Shown: positions 9,182-18,458, counted from the first letter of the stretch. The stretch: 64,000 nucleotides of DNA from Acididesulfobacillus acetoxydans (GCF_902729405.1 NZ_LR746496.1:3534001-3598000); one strand, 5' to 3'. Translations and numbers: made by a program. Notes: a model not told the origin generated them from the sequence alone.

Positions 9182-11781
9182 GAGACCACCTCCAAGGGCT
9201 TTGAAAGCATCTTTCTGAAGTACCTGGCTGCGGCCTGAATCAATTTGTATCCTTTGGGCAGATGTAGAGCCATTAATTTTGTTTGAATGGTTTTCTCTGC
9301 TTCGCCCACGGAAACACCTCTGACTCCTGCTTTGATATGGACTGCACGCAGACCGTTTTCGTGATTGATGACGGTTGGCTGCTGGGACAGCTTTAAGCTG
9401 GCAACCTGGGATAGGGCAATAAGCTGACCTTTATTGTTCATAACCTCTGCATCGAGAACTTGCGAGACTTCGCGCGAGAATTTTCCCGGTGTTTTAAGAA
9501 TGATGTCGTACGAGTTATTTCCTTCATAAAAAGTGGAGACTGTCGCCCCGTGATTGTAGTTATAAAGGGTTGAAATAACTTGTTGCTCGCTCAGCCCGTT
9601 GGCAGCAAGAGCGTTGTGGTCTATGCTAAGTTTATAGGCGGGAATACCTGACGAAAGTTGGTTATCGATGTAGGATAGCCCAGGAACTTTCTGCAAAATG
9701 TCCGTTACTTGGCTGCTGAGGAGTGCCAATGTGTTCATATCGGGTCCGGTGAGAACCACCTCAACGGTTCCAGTCTCCGGTCCCCGCAAAGCGCTGGCTG
9801 GTTTAGCCGTTGTCTTGACACCCGGAAGAGCAGAAGTGAGTTTTTGGACCAAGTAAGCATCCTTGGTCACGTTTGTTCTCTGCTCAGGAGCCAGTGTTAC
9901 GGTCATTTTCGCTATTTCCGCACCTCCGGTATCTACGCCTGTTACACCTCCTACCTGAGTGTAAATTGAGGTCACGCCTTGAATGCCGGTGCGAATGCGT
10001 TCTTCCACGGTTTTGGCCGTGCGTTCGGTGTCTTTAATGTTGTATCCGGCAGGGCAAGTGATGTCGACATTGATCTGCCCAGTATTCACCGCGGGCATCA
10101 TTTCACTGCCGATCAGAGGGATGAGTGGCAAAACGCTGACAACAAGCAGTAGCGAAAGCAGGACTACGGTAAGACGGTGGGACAAAGACCATGCTAACAA
10201 GCGACGATAACCTTGGGTGAGCCAGTGCATCCCTCTGGCGAACCAGTCAAAAGGGGCCCAAAGGCGAAAGGGGGCGTTAAGGCCGGGAATAGATTCTTCT
10301 TGGGCAAAACGTGAACCGGCTAAAAACCGGGAAGCTAACATGGGTGTAAGGGTCAAGGCGACAATTACGGCAACGAGATGAGCAAAGACTACGACCAAGG
10401 ACATGGGTGCAAAGATCTGACCGGCGATGCCGCCTGTGAACAAAGCCGGACCGAATACACTAATCTGGGCCAACGCTGCCACCATTACGGCCATACCCAC
10501 TTCCTGTGTACCCTGACTGGCTGCGGTCTTGCTGTCCAATCCGGACTGTCTGGCCCGAAATATACTTTCCAAGACTACCACTGAAAAATCGACCAGAGAG
10601 CCCAAAGCAATTGCCAGGCTTCCTAAAGTAATGGTGTTGATGGTTAGATGAAAGAAATACATGAGGATGAAAGTGGAGAGAACAGCGATCGGGATTGCGA
10701 AAGCGATAACCAAGGTTGTACGGAAACTGCGTAAAATTCCCAGCATGAACAGGACGCCCAGTAAAAATCCCCACAGAGTGTGTTCACTGACAACCTTGAC
10801 TGTTTCCCGTATGGTTTGAGCATTGTCGCTGACCACCGTAAGGTGAACACCTTGAGGCAATTGGTCCTGCAGAGAAGCCACGGTTTTGCGGACTTCATCT
10901 GAGACCTTGACGGTATTGCCGCCACTGGCTTGTTTGATGGAAAAACCTATGGAGGGCTTATTATCCAGACGGGAGACCAGTGTAATATCGGCAAAACTAT
11001 CTTTGACAGTGGCCACATCCCGGACGGTCAACGTCGTGGAACCCACTGTGATAGGTACAGCTAAAAGCTCTTGTGGTGAGGTAAATTGTCCGCTTATGTT
11101 CAATGGAATCAGGTTCTTGTTTTGATTGACTTGACCAACATCGACCGAGATGTTGTCTGATTGGATAGCTTGTGCCACTTGTTGTATTCCCAGATGATAA
11201 TAATCCAGTTTGTTTGGATCAACATCGATATGGATTTCCCGTTTGAGATTTCCAATCTCATCAACTTGACCTACGCCACTGAGGTGCTGCAAGGTTGGAT
11301 AAACTAAGTTATCTGCAAGGGATGAGAGCACCTCCAAAGATTGGCTGCCGGAAAGAGCCAGGGTCATAATCGGTAAATCGCTGGGATTAAACTCTTTAAC
11401 AATAGGAGCTTTGGCGTCCGCTGGTAATGTATTGCTAATACTGTTGATATATCCGCGGATGTTTTCGATCTTGGCATTGAGATCTACGCCATATTTGAAC
11501 TGTACAGTGATGGTACTGACATTAGGCAAGGAACTGGAGGTGACTTGCTCGACGCCGGAGAGACTTTGCAAAGAGTCTTCAATGGGTTTGGTCACCTGCT
11601 GTTCAATAATAACAGGAGAACCCCCTGGATAAGTTGTTACAATACTGGCGGTGGGCCAACTTAGTTCGGGATAAAGATCCTGGGGTAACCCAAACATGGC
11701 CACTGCGCCCAGAAGCATAGCAGCCAGCATGATCATGGAAATGGTAACAGGCCGGCGGATCGATAAGTCCGCTATTTTCAT
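9178..11781 (-). CDS. RND efflux transporter (HAE1/SwrC type), frameshifted near its C-terminal quarter
   Basis: 867 residues covering the first transmembrane helix, the first periplasmic porter domain, the TM2-TM7 block, and the second porter domain of a proton-driven drug/solute exporter. In its last 20 codons the sequence ceases to resemble the family (AAARYFRKMLSKPLEVVS) while the +1 frame carries the correct continuation, so a single base is missing near 9236-9245. It starts with ATG overlapping the adaptor gene's TGA and is preceded by GAGGGGGG. As written, the product would lack TM8-TM12 and should be inactive, unless the shift is a sequencing error or programmed. Confidence 0.92.
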   Translation of the reverse strand: MKIADLSIRRPVTISMIMLAAMLLGAVAMFGLPQDLYPELSWPTASIVTTYPGGSPVIIEQQVTKPIEDSLQSLSGVEQVTSSSLPNVSTITVQFKYGVDLNAKIENIRGYINSISNTLPADAKAPIVKEFNPSDLPIMTLALSGSQSLEVLSSLADNLVYPTLQHLSGVGQVDEIGNLKREIHIDVDPNKLDYYHLGIQQVAQAIQSDNISVDVGQVNQNKNLIPLNISGQFTSPQELLAVPITVGSTTLTVRDVATVKDSFADITLVSRLDNKPSIGFSIKQASGGNTVKVSDEVRKTVASLQDQLPQGVHLTVVSDNAQTIRETVKVVSEHTLWGFLLGVLFMLGILRSFRTTLVIAFAIPIAVLSTFILMYFFHLTINTITLGSLAIALGSLVDFSVVVLESIFRARQSGLDSKTAASQGTQEVGMAVMVAALAQISVFGPALFTGGIAGQIFAPMSLVVVFAHLVAVIVALTLTPMLASRFLAGSRFAQEESIPGLNAPFRLWAPFDWFARGMHWLTQGYRRLLAWSLSHRLTVVLLSLLLVVSVLPLIPLIGSEMMPAVNTGQINVDITCPAGYNIKDTERTAKTVEERIRTGIQGVTSIYTQVGGVTGVDTGGAEIAKMTVTLAPEQRTNVTKDAYLVQKLTSALPGVKTTAKPASALRGPETGTVEVVLTGPDMNTLALLSSQVTDILQKVPGLSYIDNQLSSGIPAYKLSIDHNALAANGLSEQQVISTLYNYNHGATVSTFYEGNNSYDIILKTPGKFSREVSQVLDAEVMNNKGQLIALSQVASLKLSQQPTVINHENGLRAVHIKAGVRGVSVGEAEKTIQTKLMALHLPKGYKLIQAAARYFRKMLSKPLEVVS

Positions 11782-13460
11782 TGTTTTCCCCCCTCACCCA
11801 CGACTTTGACTTTATCGTTGTCGGAAAGGAGGTTCTGTCCCTCTATGACCAACTGGTCGCCCGGGTTTAATCCTTCTGTGATTTCATACACGGATCCACT
11901 CATGACGCCGGTCTTAATGATCTTGCTGTGAACGACGCCTTTATCTACTACGTAAACTGCCAGGGCACCGCTAGGCAAAGTGATAATGCTGTCCGCCGGA
12001 ACAAGAATACCTTGGTGATTTTGGTTAATTAAGTGAGCCTCGACACGCATTCCAGTGACCAGATCCCTCGGGGGGGCTTCAACAACAAGATCGACGGGAT
12101 ATTTTTCGTTCGCTGGGTCTGGAGCCGGATGAATATTCTTAACTTCCCCGATAAGAATCTTTTTCAGTGCTGGAACAACGAGTTCGAGCTTGGAACTTTC
12201 TTTTATTTTGTTCAGAATGGTTGCAGGAACCTCGATTGTTGCCATTTGCGGTTGTGTTGAGGAGAGGACAAGAAAACCGGCTTGCGGTCCTACAGCTTGA
12301 CCGGCCTGGGCGTTGACTGCGACAACATTGCCTGCAAAGGGGGCATAGATATTACCTTTGTCGATATTGACTTGAATGACCTGGGCAGCGGCCTGTGCAG
12401 AAGCTATTTGTGCCTCACTCACCAAGTCTGATGGATTGTTCAGGGTTGCCAGATAACTCGCTTGAGCCTGTTCTACCTGATTCTGGGCTAATTTTAGGGC
12501 GCTGTCCCGGGCCATCCGGGCATTTTGCACAGCCTGTTCCGCTTGAGTCACAGTAGCCTCAGCCACCTGAACTTCTTTGGCCTGGCGGGCCACTTGCAGA
12601 TTACTTAGTGCTTGTTGATAGGCAGATTGTGCAACCGCTACTGTTTTATCAGCTTGATCTGATTGAAGTTTGCCCTGGGCGTTTTGAGCAGCAATAGCGG
12701 CCTGATCGTAGCCTGCCTGAGCGGCCAGTAAATTGGGATCGGTCAGTGAGTGAGCTATTTGACGCATACGTTCTAGGATTGTTTGAGCCGTGTCAAGTGC
12801 ATCCTTAGCCTTGGTGGCGTTGTCCTGGTCCATTTGAAGAACCGCGGCCATTTTGCTTTGAGCAGCCTCCCATTGGGTCTTAGCACTTTCGACCGCACTT
12901 TTAGCTAAGCTGACGGCACTAGCACTAGCGGTTTGCGCTTTAACCAGTTGAGCCTGGGCGATGCTTAAGCTTGCTTGCGCTTGTGAGACGGCATTTCCGC
13001 CGCTCACTTGGGCGTTAGCCAAGGATGATTGGGCTGTCCTCAGGGCAGTAGCTGCAATATCAGTGTTATTCTGCATTTGGCTGGCTGCCGCTTCTCCTTG
13101 AGCCTGAGCCAAATTTTCTCCGCTGAGTGCCTGAGATTTTTGAGCGTTTAATTGATCGGTATCCAATTTGGCGAGCAATTGACCGGCGTGGACTTTGTCG
13201 CCGGGCTCAACGCAGACAGACTTAATGATGCCGGGAATGGCCGGTGCAATATCGGTCTGGACGTGGGGAGTGATGATTCCCTGAAAGATTTCCGGATCCG
13301 GTATGGCAGTAAGCTTCAGTGGCTCTACTTTGACAGGGAGTTTTGTTACTGTTGGCCCGGTAACCTGAGAGCAGCCGGTGAGGGCGAGTACTATGAGGGT
13401 ATAGGTCAAAAACAAAGACAGACGACGGGAGGCAGAACCGGACATTTTAACAAGAAACAT
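11778..13460 (-). CDS. HlyD-family adaptor lipoprotein of RND pump
   Basis: 560-residue membrane fusion protein. A signal peptide ends in the lipobox ALTGC (Cys30). It is followed by a biotinyl-lipoyl-like half, a very long Ala/Gln-rich coiled coil (about residues 95-340, many AQxA repeats), the second lipoyl half and a beta-barrel domain. The coiled coil is longer than usual for AcrA-like proteins. It is anchored on the outer face of the membrane and would link the RND pump to the envelope. RBS GGAGGAG precedes ATG by about 6 bp; the stop overlaps the RND start by 4 bp (ATGA). Gene appears intact although both neighbours are broken. Confidence 0.92.
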   Translation of the reverse strand: MFLVKMSGSASRRLSLFLTYTLIVLALTGCSQVTGPTVTKLPVKVEPLKLTAIPDPEIFQGIITPHVQTDIAPAIPGIIKSVCVEPGDKVHAGQLLAKLDTDQLNAQKSQALSGENLAQAQGEAAASQMQNNTDIAATALRTAQSSLANAQVSGGNAVSQAQASLSIAQAQLVKAQTASASAVSLAKSAVESAKTQWEAAQSKMAAVLQMDQDNATKAKDALDTAQTILERMRQIAHSLTDPNLLAAQAGYDQAAIAAQNAQGKLQSDQADKTVAVAQSAYQQALSNLQVARQAKEVQVAEATVTQAEQAVQNARMARDSALKLAQNQVEQAQASYLATLNNPSDLVSEAQIASAQAAAQVIQVNIDKGNIYAPFAGNVVAVNAQAGQAVGPQAGFLVLSSTQPQMATIEVPATILNKIKESSKLELVVPALKKILIGEVKNIHPAPDPANEKYPVDLVVEAPPRDLVTGMRVEAHLINQNHQGILVPADSIITLPSGALAVYVVDKGVVHSKIIKTGVMSGSVYEITEGLNPGDQLVIEGQNLLSDNDKVKVVGEGGKQ

Positions 13461-13472
13461 AACAACTCCTCC

Positions 13473-13955
13473 TTACTTGGTGCTTTTGGCAGCCTGTGCA
13501 CCATCCAAACCAAATCGTTCTTGCTTTTTCCCGATAGCTAAGGCCGCCACAAATGCCAAGACTATGATGATGATGGATATTTTTAAAGCGTACTGGGCAC
13601 CAGCCTGGAAAGCGAGTTGCTTGAGAGCCAACAAAAGATGTAACGCTTGTTTGGGGTTTGTTACTCCGTAGACGGAAGGACTCATTCCATAGCTCGAAAT
13701 GCCCTGTAGTACATGATTACTTAAATTCTGTAGATATGTGTTGAAAGCGGTATCCGTGTGAGTTTGCATCAAGGTACTAAGAATTGCTGTTCCGATCGAG
13801 CCGGAGACATTACGGAACGTATTCTGCAATGCTGTAGCACGACCGATTAATGGTTTGGGAACCGCATTCATCCCGGCGGTAGAAATGGGCATGTTTGTTA
13901 ATCCCTGCCCAGCTGCCGGATCATGTACACAACCATAATGCTGAAAAAAGACCAC
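13473..13955 (-). pseudogene. C-terminal third of DHA2-type MFS transporter (frameshifted)
   Basis: Codes for the last part of an EmrB/QacA-like 14-TM drug exporter, including GMNAVPKPLIGRATALQNT and the final helices. The true family sequence joining it to the middle piece reads RQLGQGLTNMPISTAG across two frames. One G is missing near 13909. Its apparent independent Met is not a real start. Confidence 0.88.
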
Positions 13956-14536
13956 TCTAGATTAAGACCAGTGAACAACACCGATGCGATAAGCATCATA
14001 CTCATGCCCACGAGCGCAATCGGTTTTATTCCAATCCGATCGAACAGTTCTCCACTGACCGGCATTAGGATCCCTGTAACTACCGCCCCTGGCATCGTGA
14101 TTAGTCCGGCCTGCAAAGGGGTTAACCCAAGGCCATTCTGCAAAAAGACCGGTAACACGAACAGTGTGGCTAACATTGCCATACTGATTAGGCTGGTAGC
14201 AATAGCGGAAATAAGAAATACATAAATCTTAAAAATCCGCAAATCGAGCATCGGGTTTGCTGAAGTGAGCTCAAGCACAACAAAGAGTGAAAGTAGGATT
14301 CCTGAGGCAGTAAAGAGTACGACGATTTCTAGGGATGTCCACCCACTGTTGGGGGCATCTGACAGAGCATAGAGTAGGCAAAAGAAACCAGTCACCGATG
14401 TCACAAAACCGGGTAAGTCAAATTTATCCGTTACTTTTTCTTTAAAAGTTGGTAAAAACATTTTAGACATAAAAATATTGATGATCCCCACTGGGACATT
14501 TATGTAAAATACCAAACGCCAATTAAGGTATTCCAC
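13898..14536 (-). pseudogene. Middle third of DHA2-type MFS transporter (frameshifted)
   Basis: About 200 residues of MFS transmembrane sequence starting EYLNWRLVFYINVPVGI, the typical segment after TM5 of EmrB-like proteins. It ends abruptly at RQLGRD, where the next frame carries the expected continuation. Together with the flanking pieces the total is about 500 residues, a normal length for this family. Confidence 0.88.
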
Positions 14537-15023
14537 AAAATATCCACTTAAAGTTGGCCCAAAAGCAGGCGCAAAGAATCATGGCGATTCCCCAGATGCC
14601 CATGATGGATCCTCTTTTTTCTGGCTTAGAGAGACTAAAAAGCATAGCCATACTGATCGGCATTAACATCGCCCCACCAATGCCTTGTATCACCCGAAAG
14701 GTGATCATGGACTGCACATTCCAGGCCATTCCACATAAAGCGGATCCCAGAGTAAATAGGGTAAGAGCGAACGTATAAACTTTACTATAGCCAAATCGAT
14801 CTCCCACATATCCGCTGGCAGGCGTTAACATGCCAACTGTCAACAAATACACTGTGACTACCCAAACTATCCGGTTTTGCGTTGTCGCAAAGACTGCCAT
14901 CATCTTGGGAATCGCTACATTCACAACACTTGAGTCTAACATGGCCATGAAAACCCCGAGCACGATCGTGACCACAGTGAGAAGTTTGATACCAATCTTT
15001 TCTTCAAACAGCAAGCTCATCAC
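14523..15023 (-). pseudogene. N-terminal third of DHA2-type MFS transporter (frameshifted)
   Basis: First 150 residues of an EmrB/QacA-type exporter, with the motif-A-like loop GYVGDRFGYSKVY and motif C region (IMGIWGIAMIL). After MIL the frame turns to nonsense (CACFWANFKWIFCGIP) while the neighbouring frame reads APAFGPTLSGYFVEYLN, the correct continuation. One extra base lies near 14558-14565. The gene starts 47 bp after marR and a large palindrome fills that gap. Confidence 0.88.
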
Positions 15024-15030
15024 CCTTTGA

Positions 15031-15055
15031 CTTTATCTTTATAGTAAAGATAAAG
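15031..15055. promoter_or_regulatory. Probable MarR operator before the efflux genes
   Basis: Perfect inverted repeat: arms CTTTATCTTTA and TAAAGATAAAG separated by TAG. It lies between marR and the MFS start codon, overlapping where a promoter for the efflux genes would be. The same core, TATCTTTA-N3-TAAAGATA, occurs again at 15838-15862. Confidence 0.8.
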
Positions 15056-15070
15056 TTTCAAAAAAAACTT

Positions 15071-15523
15071 TTATTCCCCATGGAGAATTACAGTTTGAAT
15101 TTCTGTCATTAAATCAAAAAGGGCTTGGCACTTTTCCGAGCCTAGTTGCTCAAACAATCCCGAAAATTTGCGTCTCTGGCGATCCATAGCTTCCTGAAGA
15201 ACCAGTTCGCCTGCGGTCGTGAGGGAGAATTCTGCAATTCGGTGATCTATTACATTCTGATGACGGACAATTAGCTTCTGCTCAATCAAGCGCCCCGTGA
15301 TAGTGGTTACAGGACCGGATGTGATACCCATAATACCTCCAATTTCAGAGGCTGTACAAGAGCCTTTAAGTTGAATTTGCCGCAGCAGGTAAGCTTGGGC
15401 TACGGTTAAAGCGCCGTGTTCCGTAGGACCGATTTCCATAAAACGAAGCATTAAACGGGCAAATTCAGGCATGACAACTTCCAATTGACTGACGCATGGG
15501 TTGGGTGTTGTAGATTTTGTCAT
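15071..15523 (-). CDS. MarR-family transcriptional regulator
   Basis: 150 residues from the Met of MTKSTTPNP. It has a MarR winged helix: the recognition region CTASEIGGIMGITSGPVTTI is followed by the wing containing a DHR-like signature (VIDHRIAEFSLT). It likely represses the adjoining efflux genes and itself through the two palindromes described. The open frame extends further upstream, but that extension is the dispersed repeat read in antisense and is not conserved-looking. The AAGGA before the chosen start lies within the CCTTTC/GAAAGG hairpin of that repeat, so the repeat supplies or covers the gene's ribosome binding site. Confidence 0.88.
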   Translation of the reverse strand: MTKSTTPNPCVSQLEVVMPEFARLMLRFMEIGPTEHGALTVAQAYLLRQIQLKGSCTASEIGGIMGITSGPVTTITGRLIEQKLIVRHQNVIDHRIAEFSLTTAGELVLQEAMDRQRRKFSGLFEQLGSEKCQALFDLMTEIQTVILHGE

Positions 15524-15536
15524 AGCAAAGACCATT

Positions 15537-15754
15537 CCTTTCTGCGAAAGGCACCAACAAGGAATGAAACGTGGGCCAATCGCCGTAGATTTAATTTGCC
15601 GTCCATGCCTGTAAAAATGTACTCCGTGGGACGGTATACTACAGAGCACGCGGAGGTGAGTGGTGAAGCGGTTTGCCGCTATCTCGTATAGCAATAAGTC
15701 GCCGGAAGTTCGTTCAAGCACCAACAAGTAGGACGTTGAGCCTGTAAACTAATC
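15537..15754 (+). repeat. Dispersed ~215-bp repeat, copy 1 (no transposase)
   Basis: Same order of conserved blocks as copy 2 at 27396-27611: hairpin CCTTTCTGCGAAAGGCACC, then ATGAAAC, then GGTATACTACAG plus GGAGGTGAGTGG (28 of 31 bases match over this block), a short variable hairpin ending CGTAT, and AGCC(T/C)GTAAACT(A/T)ATC. Spacings differ by only a few bases while the intervening sequence has diverged. It sits between marR and marR's likely operator and promoter, in antisense. Confidence 0.75.
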
Positions 15755-15837
15755 ATTGTAAAGACATTACTCCCTTTTTTTAGGGTGATGTGAAGATAAC
15801 ATGTTTTAGATACCTCCTCTGACCGTATTTTATCAGG

Positions 15838-15862
15838 ATATATCTTTAATGTAAAGATATAT
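15838..15862. promoter_or_regulatory. Second probable MarR operator
   Basis: Perfect inverted repeat with arms ATATATCTTTA and TAAAGATATAT around a 3-base spacer, sharing the TATCTTTA-N3-TAAAGATA core with 15031-15055. It lies about 315 bp upstream of the marR start. Downstream of it on the minus strand are GAGGAGG and an ATG opening an 11-codon frame (MLSSHHPKKRE). This probably marks the original marR promoter and leader, now separated from marR by the repeat. Confidence 0.72.
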
Positions 15863-16562
15863 GGCAAAAAAATTTCTGTCTCCACCGCCTCCATAATATC
15901 CTTCAACGCTTTCCTGAGACGGCTGGCTTCGTATTGACCAGAAAACCAAAATTTTGAACCCCACGGGTTATTCCCTCGCTTTCGACAGTCCGTAGACACG
16001 GAAAGTGCCTCAAACCCCTATGGCATCAAGGCTTCAGGCACTTGTGAATAACGTAGCGATAGGTGAGTTGTTGCCGGTCACCTTATCCTGGACTCGCGCC
16101 AGTTTCCGAATTAGCGCTTATAGAATCCCTGTGATCCTTGCGCTGCAAGACCTCCCGGCTTCAAAAGTGTATTACCCTCTTAATGCGTATTGATTTACAT
16201 TGAGCACCTCCAGCATCTTCTTTTGTTCGGGCTCCATCCTGTCCCAGGAGAAGGACTCCCGATCTTCCTTGGACGCTCCCAGCTTGGGATCCAGTCGGCC
16301 ATCTGCAGCTTGCTGGCGGGGGCGACCGCCCTGTTAATTGTTGTTAATGTGGGTTTTTTCAGGCCCTTTTATAAAGCTAGCTTATAATTTTTTTGTTACT
16401 ACCTTCCTCGCTGGTTTGTTAACCAACAGGGTTATTCTGGGAATCCAGTGTCAATAATCCATTGGGCATTGTCACAATACCTGGTGCAACCCTATCATGA
16501 GGGGCAATGCGGATTCGCGAACTCGACAAGATAGTCCGGCATGAGATAACACCCAAGCAACT
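15863..16562. other. Intergenic region
   Basis: About 700 bp. Apart from a C-terminal coding trace on the minus strand (16172-16333), I see no supported gene. Confidence 0.5.
16172..16333 (-). pseudogene. Unidentified coding remnant
   Basis: Minus-strand frame of about 53 codons closed upstream by a stop. Its end reads MEPEQKKMLEVLNVNQYALR, with a charged, protein-like composition and no start codon or RBS. Probably the tail of a deleted gene. Family not recognised. Confidence 0.3.
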
Positions 16563-17618
16563 TTACAGCTCGACAAATCGGCCAACCACTCCGCCACAAT
16601 CACTGCATTTTCCCAACAGCCCCAAGCCGAATGCGTCTTTCTGCACAGTATACTCCACCATCCGCACTATTTTGTGGCAGCGGTGGCAAAAACAATTAGC
16701 GAGCAGTAACTCTCTCTTATCTTCGGGAATGGTTAGCCACAAATCCATGGGATCTCTTCGCTTCGTTTTCTCATCTGAGGTTTCCTCCCGAGCATTCTGC
16801 CCAACCTTGGCCTGATCTCGCGAATTTTTCTGACTTCGCTGTCCATTGGCCCGAGTCTGGGGTTTAGTTGCCTTGATAGTGATTCCATACCCTTCATCCA
16901 GCCAGCTCAATAGTTTCCCGATGCGCTCCCAGGAGTACGCCTGCCCCCCCATCTCAACATACGGCTCAGACCAACCCATACGCAAAGGGCCTGTAAGCCC
17001 ATTTTTACCCAAGAAAAGTTTGAGACTCTGCTCACGGCCATCCAGTAAAGCATGCTCAAGCCGGCGGTTCACCTCACGGACAGAGAAATACTCCGGATCA
17101 TAGAGTCGCCCACCGGTATCCTTCTCCGCCCAAAGCAAGAGTTCTTCCCGTTCCGGATTGTGGCTATCCCTAATGGTTGTTAGAAAGCGCTCATAACCCG
17201 CGGCCCCACCCACATCTTCAGGTGGCCTTTGCCGAGCCCCGTCCAGACAAGCCGGCACCGCATACTTTCTACTTTCTTTTAAACGCTTCTCAATCAAAAT
17301 TTCATGCTCCCAAGAATCGCCAAAATCATACTCGTAGACACAGCGATCGCAACGGCTAAATAGATCGTCTATCAAGGTTTGACCCGAAGGCAGGGCTTGC
17401 ACAGAAGGGCCATACATCTCCTCCGCCGGAAACTCTCCATCCTCCGCAACAACTATCACTTCCCCAAAGTCAAAGTGATAAAGATGATAGTCAAGCCAGC
17501 CAAACGCTTCCTGAATAACGCGGTGCATCTGCGCAAACGTGATGTTTCCAGGGATTCTGAGCCTGCGCCAAATCGTCGGTTCAATGTTGCGGAGCACCAC
17601 TTTAAGCTGATAGGCCAT
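16563..17618 (-). CDS. pRiA4b ORF-3-like family protein with C-terminal zinc-ribbon-like tail
   Basis: 351 residues. The N-terminal 190 residues match the plasmid pRiA4b ORF-3 family: opening YQLKVVLRNIEPTIWRRLRI, then HLYHFDF and CVYEYDFGDSWEHEI. This family is common on plasmids and near mobile DNA and has no settled function. A Lys/Arg/Gln-rich linker (about 265-290) leads to a tail with two Cys pairs, CFCHRC and CSDC about 30 residues apart, that may bind zinc. It stands alone; the AAGGAGTG before ATG is a good RBS. Confidence 0.85.
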   Translation of the reverse strand: MAYQLKVVLRNIEPTIWRRLRIPGNITFAQMHRVIQEAFGWLDYHLYHFDFGEVIVVAEDGEFPAEEMYGPSVQALPSGQTLIDDLFSRCDRCVYEYDFGDSWEHEILIEKRLKESRKYAVPACLDGARQRPPEDVGGAAGYERFLTTIRDSHNPEREELLLWAEKDTGGRLYDPEYFSVREVNRRLEHALLDGREQSLKLFLGKNGLTGPLRMGWSEPYVEMGGQAYSWERIGKLLSWLDEGYGITIKATKPQTRANGQRSQKNSRDQAKVGQNAREETSDEKTKRRDPMDLWLTIPEDKRELLLANCFCHRCHKIVRMVEYTVQKDAFGLGLLGKCSDCGGVVGRFVEL

Positions 17619-18458
17619 ATCACATCACTCCTTAGATCAATCTATAGACAATTCATTGCCATTTCAGGTCCAATATCCACTTTATCCTGCCAGAAACGAT
17701 TGAAGCCCTTCGATAAAACGTGTTCTCCGCTCCGATTTGATGGAGGCAGCAACTCCCACTTATGTAGCTCGGTTCGCTGTTTCCTTTTCCTCAACAGCGA
17801 TACTTTTTCCTTTATCATGCCAGACGGGACACCTTTCGGCATCCCGTCTGCGAATGAGTCTGTATTGTAATTGTTACTGATACGACGCAGGCTAAGACGG
17901 GTCGACGCATTGACAGCTCGTGGCCTCTGTGCATTGTGCAAACAGGACCTGAAGATATGCTTTTTCTTGGTCCATCATAAAATCAAGCTTGCTCGAATAA
18001 CCTGTGCCGCCTCATCAAGAGTACGGATGCAAAAATGCAATTCGTAATCCTCCTAAGTGTGTCCACATCTATCAACGCACGTACTGTCTCTTGAAGAGCT
18101 TGCGCCTCTGTGCCAAAGCGGGCGTCGAGGTACTGACAAAGAGCTTTGGCCTCTCCTTTGGCCTCTCCTCTTGCCTCAGTTCTACACCGCCCTTTATCCC
18201 ATTATACCATCCACAAAATACCGGTCAAGGAAGAACGAAGATGGTGTTCGTCCGGCCGTGGCAACGGAAAGCTAAGCTGTCGGGGAAGTCACCGAATATA
18301 AAGATGACAATTACGGAACCCCTAATACACGATGACCCGCCCCTCATCGCCAGAGCATTCTATCAGCATAATTCATCTCACACATTTACTGACTATTCAA
18401 AGGCATGTTATAATGGTTAAAAGTGGTAACCCATTCGGGAGGGGGGGGTGAGCTATCC
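17619..18458. other. Intergenic region with Rpn-type remnant
   Basis: About 840 bp. It contains the remnant at 17975-18183 and a hairpin at 17821-17850 (CAGACGGGA/TCCCGTCTG) upstream of the pRiA4b-like gene, with no T-tract. No intact gene is supported. Confidence 0.5.
17975..18183 (-). pseudogene. C-terminal remnant of Rpn/PD-(D/E)XK-type transposase-like protein
   Basis: Minus strand reads RGEAKGEAKALCQYLDARFG and on to VRALIDVDTLRRI, the typical tail (DUF4351-like, with GEAKGEA repeats) of Rpn-family recombination-promoting nucleases. About 45 bp before the end the frame shifts by one base: the neighbouring frame gives TLDEAAQVIRAS, the expected finish. The N-terminal nuclease domain is absent. 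A decayed leftover of a mobile gene. Confidence 0.7.

Noticed and set aside
15643-15708. Short plus-strand frames after GGAGGTGAGTGG in the repeat (possible type I toxin peptide)
   Set aside because: The two repeat copies encode unrelated, early-terminated peptides from the same position, so a conserved peptide is unlikely.
15679-15999. 106-codon minus-strand frame beside marR
   Set aside because: It runs through the repeat and through the 15838-15862 palindrome, has no RBS and no recognisable sequence.
16190-16387. Plus-strand hydrophobic frame of 65 codons
   Set aside because: The opposite strand has a better protein-like trace, and this frame has no convincing RBS.
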